Assembly: GCF_003149145.1 (NCBI RefSeq)
Contig: NZ_QGDQ01000017.1
Coordinates: 1-64,000, forward strand
Direction of reading: 5' to 3'
DNA from: Quadrisphaera granulorum
GTDB lineage: Bacteria; Actinomycetota; Actinomycetes; Actinomycetales; Quadrisphaeraceae
DNA: 64,000 nt
Part shown: positions 60,557 to 64,000 of the stretch, piece after piece
Numbering within the stretch: the stretch's first letter is position 1
How the letters are laid out: each line of letters opens with the position of its first letter
The notes under the pieces: generated by a model
The model's database searches: none
What the model saw: the letters and a program-made list of their open reading frames with translations, nothing else
What the model was told of the DNA's origin: nothing
Program-made: the position numbers and the translations under genes

Positions 60557-61228
60557 TCACTTGAAGATGAGCTCGGTGACGATGTTCACCGAGTTCAGCA
60601 CCGACTGCCCCTTCTTCACCGAGTAGTCGGTGTAGAGGATCTCCACGGGGTGCTCCACCCAGCGCCAGCCGCCGGAGCCGATCTGCTCGACGATCTCGCT
60701 GGCGTGCGCCATCCGGTTCTGCGTGATGTCCAGCGACGACGCCACCGCGCGCGTCATCGCCCGCAGCCCGTTGTGCGCGTCGGTCATCTTCACGCCCGTG
60801 GTGGCGTTGGAGTAGACGACGCCGGCGCGCAGCACCGCCCGCTTGAGTGCCCCGACGCGGGTGCGCTGATCGAGGAAGCGGCTGCCGATGACGACGTCGG
60901 CCTCACCGGAGCGCAGCCGCTCGACCATGGCCAGCGCGTCGGCCACCTGGTGCTGGCCGTCGGCGTCGAACGTCACCACGTACCGGGTGCCGGGATCGGC
61001 GAGAGCCCAGTCGATGCCCGTCTGCAGCGCGGCGCCCTGCCCGAGGTTCACCGGGTGGCGCACCACGCGTGCACCGGCGCGCTCGGCGACCTCGCCGCTG
61101 CCGTCGCGGCTGGCGTCGTCCACGCAGACGACGTGCGCGAAGCTTCGCCGCAGCCCCGAGATGACGTCACCGACCACGGCCGCCTCGTTGTAGAGCGGCA
61201 CGACCACCCAGGCGTCCTCTACCAGCAC
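60557..61228 (-). CDS. GT2 glycosyltransferase (polyprenyl-phosphate type)
   Basis: A 223-residue family-2 glycosyltransferase similar to dolichol-phosphate mannose synthase. WVVVPLYNEAAVVGDVI, VVCVDDASRDGSGE, VNLGQGAALQTGIDWAL, YVVTFDADGQHQVADALAMVE (DxD) and DVVIGSRFLDQRTR are canonical. Loads a sugar onto a lipid carrier, which GT39-type or other enzymes then use. GTG 61228. Probably transcribed with the DUF2304 gene after a 116-bp spacer. Confidence 0.92.
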   Translation of the reverse strand: MLVEDAWVVVPLYNEAAVVGDVISGLRRSFAHVVCVDDASRDGSGEVAERAGARVVRHPVNLGQGAALQTGIDWALADPGTRYVVTFDADGQHQVADALAMVERLRSGEADVVIGSRFLDQRTRVGALKRAVLRAGVVYSNATTGVKMTDAHNGLRAMTRAVASSLDITQNRMAHASEIVEQIGSGGWRWVEHPVEILYTDYSVKKGQSVLNSVNIVTELIFK

Positions 61229-61319
61229 GACGACGACGGTACGTGCGCCCGGCCCTGCGCCGCTGGCGTTCGCGGCGTCTCACCGGCTCGGGGCCTGCGC
61301 ATCGTGGGAGGGTGGCCGG

Positions 61320-62627
61320 GTGACAGGGAGGGGGACGACGACGGCGACGAGCGTGCGCCGCGGGTCCAACCTGCCGCGCGTCGGTGACTACAACCAGGTC
61401 GTGGTGCTCGAGGCGATCCGCCGGCACACCTCCGGTCTGAGCCGGGTGGAGATCGCCGTCCTCACCGGCCTGTCGGCGCAGGCGGTCTCCAACATCTGCC
61501 GTCGTCTGCTGGAGCAGGGCCTCGTGGAGGAGGCCGGCAAGCAGGGCGGCGGCCCGGGCAAGCCGCGCACGCTGCTGCGCCTGGCGCCGCAGGGCCGGTA
61601 CGCGGTGGGGGTTCACCTCGACCCGGCGGTCGCGACCGTCGTCGTCCTCGACCTCCTCGGGCACGTGGTGGCGCGGCGCGACCACCCGCTGCGTCCGGGC
61701 GCCGGTCCGGGGCAGGTGCTGGCCGACATCGCCGGCGACGTCGACGCCGTCATCGCCGAGTCCGGCGTCGACCGTGAGCGCATCGTGGGGCTGGGCGTGG
61801 CCGCGCCGGGACCTGTCGACAGCGCCTCCGGGGCCGTGGTGAACCCGCCGAACCTGCCGGGGTGGAGCCGTGTGAACGTGCGCGACCTGCTGGCTGAAGC
61901 AACGGGACTGCCCGTGGTGCTCGACAAGGACGTCGTCGCGGCGGCCGTGGGCGAAGTGTGGGCCGGCGGCGTCGGTGGTACCGGCAGCGCGGTGTTCTTC
62001 TACCTCGGCACCGGTGTCGGTGCGGGTCTGGTGCTGCGCGGGGAGGTGTACCGCGGGGCGTCGGGCAACTCCGGCGAGGTCGGGCACCTGGTCACCGGGC
62101 GCGGCGGCGCGGAGTGCCCGTGCGGGCTGGCGGGGTGCCTGGGGGAGTCGAGCGGGCCGCTGCACCTCGTGCGCGAAGCCGAGCGGCTCGGCGTGGGCCG
62201 GTGGGACCTCGATGCCGGTGATCCCTCCGACGAGTCGGCCGCTGAGCCGGCCACCGCGGCAGAGCACCGCGCGTCGGTGGCCTCGGCGTTCGTCGAGGTG
62301 TGCTCGCTGGCTGACGCAGGGCACCCAGCGGCGTCAGAGCTCCTGGAGGATCTCGCCTGCCGGATGGCCAAGGCCGCCATCGACGTGGTGGACATGCTCG
62401 ACGTCGAGCGCGTCGTGTTCGGTGGGCCGCTGTGGTCACCGCTGCGGCGCACGTTCCTACGCGTGGTCCCGCCGCTGGTGGCCGCAGGCGCTGTGGCGCG
62501 GGCGATCCACCCGGTGGAAGTACGGGGCACGCTCGTCGGAGACGACGTCGCCGCGGTGGGCGCGGGATGCCTCGTGCTGGAGGACTCGTTCAGCCCCCGA
62601 TCGGCGACCCTGCTGCTGGAGCACTGA
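61320..62627 (+). CDS. ROK-family transcriptional regulator
   Basis: A 435-residue protein. N-terminal HTH (VLEAIRRHTSGLSRVEIAVLTGLSAQAVSNICRRLLEQGLV), then the ROK sugar-kinase-like domain with VGVHLDPAVATVVVLDLLG, GLGVAAPGPVD, YLGTGVGAGLVL and the zinc-binding GHLVTGRGGAECPCGLAGCLG. Such proteins repress sugar-utilisation operons. Whether it retains kinase activity is not known. GTG 61320; divergent from the GT2 gene with a 91-bp spacer. Confidence 0.93.
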   Translation: MTGRGTTTATSVRRGSNLPRVGDYNQVVVLEAIRRHTSGLSRVEIAVLTGLSAQAVSNICRRLLEQGLVEEAGKQGGGPGKPRTLLRLAPQGRYAVGVHLDPAVATVVVLDLLGHVVARRDHPLRPGAGPGQVLADIAGDVDAVIAESGVDRERIVGLGVAAPGPVDSASGAVVNPPNLPGWSRVNVRDLLAEATGLPVVLDKDVVAAAVGEVWAGGVGGTGSAVFFYLGTGVGAGLVLRGEVYRGASGNSGEVGHLVTGRGGAECPCGLAGCLGESSGPLHLVREAERLGVGRWDLDAGDPSDESAAEPATAAEHRASVASAFVEVCSLADAGHPAASELLEDLACRMAKAAIDVVDMLDVERVVFGGPLWSPLRRTFLRVVPPLVAAGAVARAIHPVEVRGTLVGDDVAAVGAGCLVLEDSFSPRSATLLLEH

Positions 62628-62653
62628 GCCCCGGTCGGCCCCGGTTCCACCGG

Positions 62654-62721
62654 CGTGCAGATCTTGGCGATCGATCGGGACTTCCCGCCTCAAGGCCCGA
62701 CCGATTGCCAAGATCTGCACG
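62654..62721. terminator. CAGATCTTGGCGATC-type inverted repeat, right end of ROK gene
   Basis: Arms 62654-62679 and 62696-62721 match in 24 of 26 pairs with a 16-nt loop. It lies between convergent genes and shares its core with the element at 63790-63849. Confidence 0.85.
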
Positions 62722-62743
62722 ACCCTCGGAGCCCAGGGGGCGC

Positions 62744-63760
62744 TCAGAGGGCCCGGCGCAGCCGCCAGGGGATCCGCATCGGGTCGAACGTGTCATCCCA
62801 GGTGAACCGCTCGATGTCGGCGCCGTCGGCCAGCAGGTCGCTGGCCTTGTCCCGGTCTCGGTAGGCGGCGCCGGGACTTCCATGCGGACCTCGGCCGTCA
62901 GCCTCGATGTAGAGGGGGCCTCGTTCGGGGCGCCGCCGGCGGTGGCGGTCGATGGTCATGTCGGGGCGGGCGTAGACCCGGCCCGAGGAGTCACGGAGGC
63001 GCTGCTGAAGTGCGTTCGGCGCCAGGTGGCCGTCGATCATCCGCGATCGGACGCGGCTCTCCAGCGGCGTCTCGGCGTCAGGGTTTGCCAGCTCCCACAG
63101 GTCATCGACCTGACGCCACCCGTTGCTGCCCCTGGCCCGCTCCCGAGCCGTCGCCAGGTCGGACCGCCGCACCCGGCGTCGCAGCGCCCCGTCGAGAACG
63201 GCCAGCCCGCTCGGCCGGTCCAGAGTGGGCAGCAGGTCCGCGAGTGTCCGCACCATCGATGTTGTGCGTAGACCCCATGGCGACACGACGTCGTGGGTGG
63301 TGAGTGGGCGTACGAGCACACGCAGTCCTGGGCGGGCCCGCAGCTCCTTGCCGGGCGGGACGATCACAGTGACGCCGTCGCAGCGCGGCACGCCGACCAG
63401 GCCCCACTCCACCGCAGCACTGTCGAAGCCGAGCGCCGCATGGGGCAGGACGAGCGCGGCGGCTTGGTTCCAGGCGCGCATGAGGTCCTGGGAGGCGTCG
63501 GGGCCCGTCTGCACCGCAACCATGCGTGTGCCCTGCAGGGGCGTGCGCCAACCGTCGCGGCGTCCGATGTCGTGGATGCGCGTCCGGTTCAGCCCCGCAG
63601 CCAGGAGTTGGCCGGTGGTGAGCACGCCTCGCTGAGAGAGGGCGAGCCCCGCCAGGTGCTGGGGGAGCGAGGGGTCCAGGAGCAGTTCCATGCGCCGCAG
63701 GCTGGTTGCCGCGGCCGCCGGCGCGTCGTCGTCGTCCTGATAGCTGTGGACGAACGCCAT
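62744..63760 (-). CDS. AbiEi-N / DUF559-type endonuclease-like protein
   Basis: A 338-residue protein. The N-terminal half is an AbiEi-like helix-turn-helix and linker (LALSQRGVLTTGQLLAAGLNRTRIHDIGRRDGWRTPLQGTRMV). The C-terminal part has the VSR-like (DUF559) nuclease pattern: Glu234 in TPLESRVRS, Asp267 in YARPDMTID and the strand motif Glu286-Ala-Asp288-Gly-Arg in LYIEADGRG, then DRDKASDLLADG. The residues needed for metal binding are all present. ATG 63691 is an alternative start. Bracketed by two related palindromes. Relative of the gene at 22748. Biological role unknown. Confidence 0.8.
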   Translation of the reverse strand: MAFVHSYQDDDDAPAAAATSLRRMELLLDPSLPQHLAGLALSQRGVLTTGQLLAAGLNRTRIHDIGRRDGWRTPLQGTRMVAVQTGPDASQDLMRAWNQAAALVLPHAALGFDSAAVEWGLVGVPRCDGVTVIVPPGKELRARPGLRVLVRPLTTHDVVSPWGLRTTSMVRTLADLLPTLDRPSGLAVLDGALRRRVRRSDLATARERARGSNGWRQVDDLWELANPDAETPLESRVRSRMIDGHLAPNALQQRLRDSSGRVYARPDMTIDRHRRRRPERGPLYIEADGRGPHGSPGAAYRDRDKASDLLADGADIERFTWDDTFDPMRIPWRLRRAL

Positions 63761-63789
63761 CGGGGGGGACCCTGTGGGCGGACGACACG

Positions 63790-63849
63790 CAGATCTTGGC
63801 GATCCGTCGGCTCAAAGCGCCGTGAAGTCCGACTGATCGCCAAGATCTG
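63790..63849. repeat. CAGATCTTGGCGATC-type inverted repeat, left end
   Basis: CAGATCTTGGCGATC (63790-63804) and its complement (63835-63849) are perfect over 15 bp, with further pairing of GTCGG/CCGAC inside. It lies upstream of the nuclease-like gene; the downstream element carries the same 15 bases with one mismatch in the second arm. Confidence 0.85.
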
Positions 63850-63940
63850 TCACGTCTGCTGGGCCGCTCCGGCGCGCGAGGCGCAGCGGTGCGCGTCTGC
63901 CGGAAAGGGAACCTCCGCCGGGCGCGGAGGGCACTCTCGA

Positions 63941-64000
63941 GTGAGGGCGAGCGCGGTGTCTTCGGTCGAGGTGAAGCCCGGTGAACAGGTGCTGGTGCGC
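63941..64000 (+). CDS. Possible start of a gene running off the right edge
   Basis: GTG 63941 opens 20 codons (VRASAVSSVEVKPGEQVLVR) with the expected GC-rich third positions and a GCGGAGGG stretch about ten bases upstream. GTG 63956 is another possible start. Too short to identify. Confidence 0.35.
   Translation, partial: MRASAVSSVEVKPGEQVLVR

Noticed and set aside
1-64000. tRNA or rRNA genes
   Set aside because: No spacer is long enough or shows cloverleaf arms with a T-loop GTTCRA motif; the longest spacer is the repeat island.

Overview
The window is very GC-rich (third codon positions almost always G or C), uses many GTG starts, and packs genes with 4-base ATGA/GTGA overlaps. Gene content points to an actinobacterium (Actinomycetota) that uses coenzyme F420: several F420/flavin-type luciferase-like oxidoreductases, deazaflavin (FO) synthase genes, an acyl-CoA carboxylase with an epsilon subunit, PspA, a GtrA-purK/purE region and an Asp23/DUF6286 envelope-stress cluster. 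I would guess near Kineosporiales but cannot prove it. No tRNA, rRNA, CRISPR array, phage genes or recognisable insertion sequence were seen.

Layout. (1) 1-9700 is an accessory catabolic block: a minus-strand chain of luciferase-like oxidoreductases with an Lrp regulator, a divergent plus-strand SDR-SDR-oxidoreductase chain, an HpaI-type aldolase, an aminotransferase and a complete amino-acid-type ABC importer, closed by a perfect 23-bp hairpin. (2) 9824-13988 holds the two halves of FO synthase on opposite strands around an FAD monooxygenase; the CofH half has lost its iron-sulfur cysteines. (3) 13985-22675 is an M13 peptidase followed by nucleoside and deoxyribose salvage (deoC, phosphosugar mutase, purine nucleoside phosphorylase) interrupted by two tandem GGDEF cyclases. 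(4) 22748-24073 is a repeat island: an AbiEi-like gene and a 196-bp unit with a 68-nt hairpin. (5) 24217-34274 holds a quinone reductase, acyl-CoA carboxylase alpha chain, an OFA-type MFS porter with a tiny partner, an SDR, an F420-type oxidoreductase, Maf and a DUF885 protein. (6) 34340-45080 has a lipoprotein, an orphan AAA/STAND ATPase behind a 57-nt palindrome, PspA, a split aerotaxis-like sensor, a TPM-domain protein, the carboxylase epsilon and beta chains, an SMP-30 protein and biotin ligase. (7) 45151-55707 has a two-component system, GtrA, purK, an amidohydrolase, the Asp23 envelope-stress cluster with its sigma factor, and purE. (8) 55889-64000 is envelope glycosylation (GT39, LCP ligase, DUF2304 plus GT2), a ROK regulator, and an endonuclease-like gene bracketed by two matching palindromes.

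How it fits together. The carboxylase alpha (BCCP), beta and epsilon chains and BirA form one biotin-dependent unit spread over 19 kb. PurK and PurE carry out consecutive steps of purine synthesis but are separated by the amidohydrolase and Asp23 genes. Phosphorylase, mutase and DeoC form a route from deoxynucleosides to central metabolism.

The most unusual signals are non-coding: a dispersed family of palindromes with the core CCATGATCAC found almost only between genes, related nested palindromes, the 196-bp repeat, and the palindromes bracketing the DUF559-like gene. Among proteins, the cysteine-less CofH homologue and the undescribed catabolic block deserve most attention.
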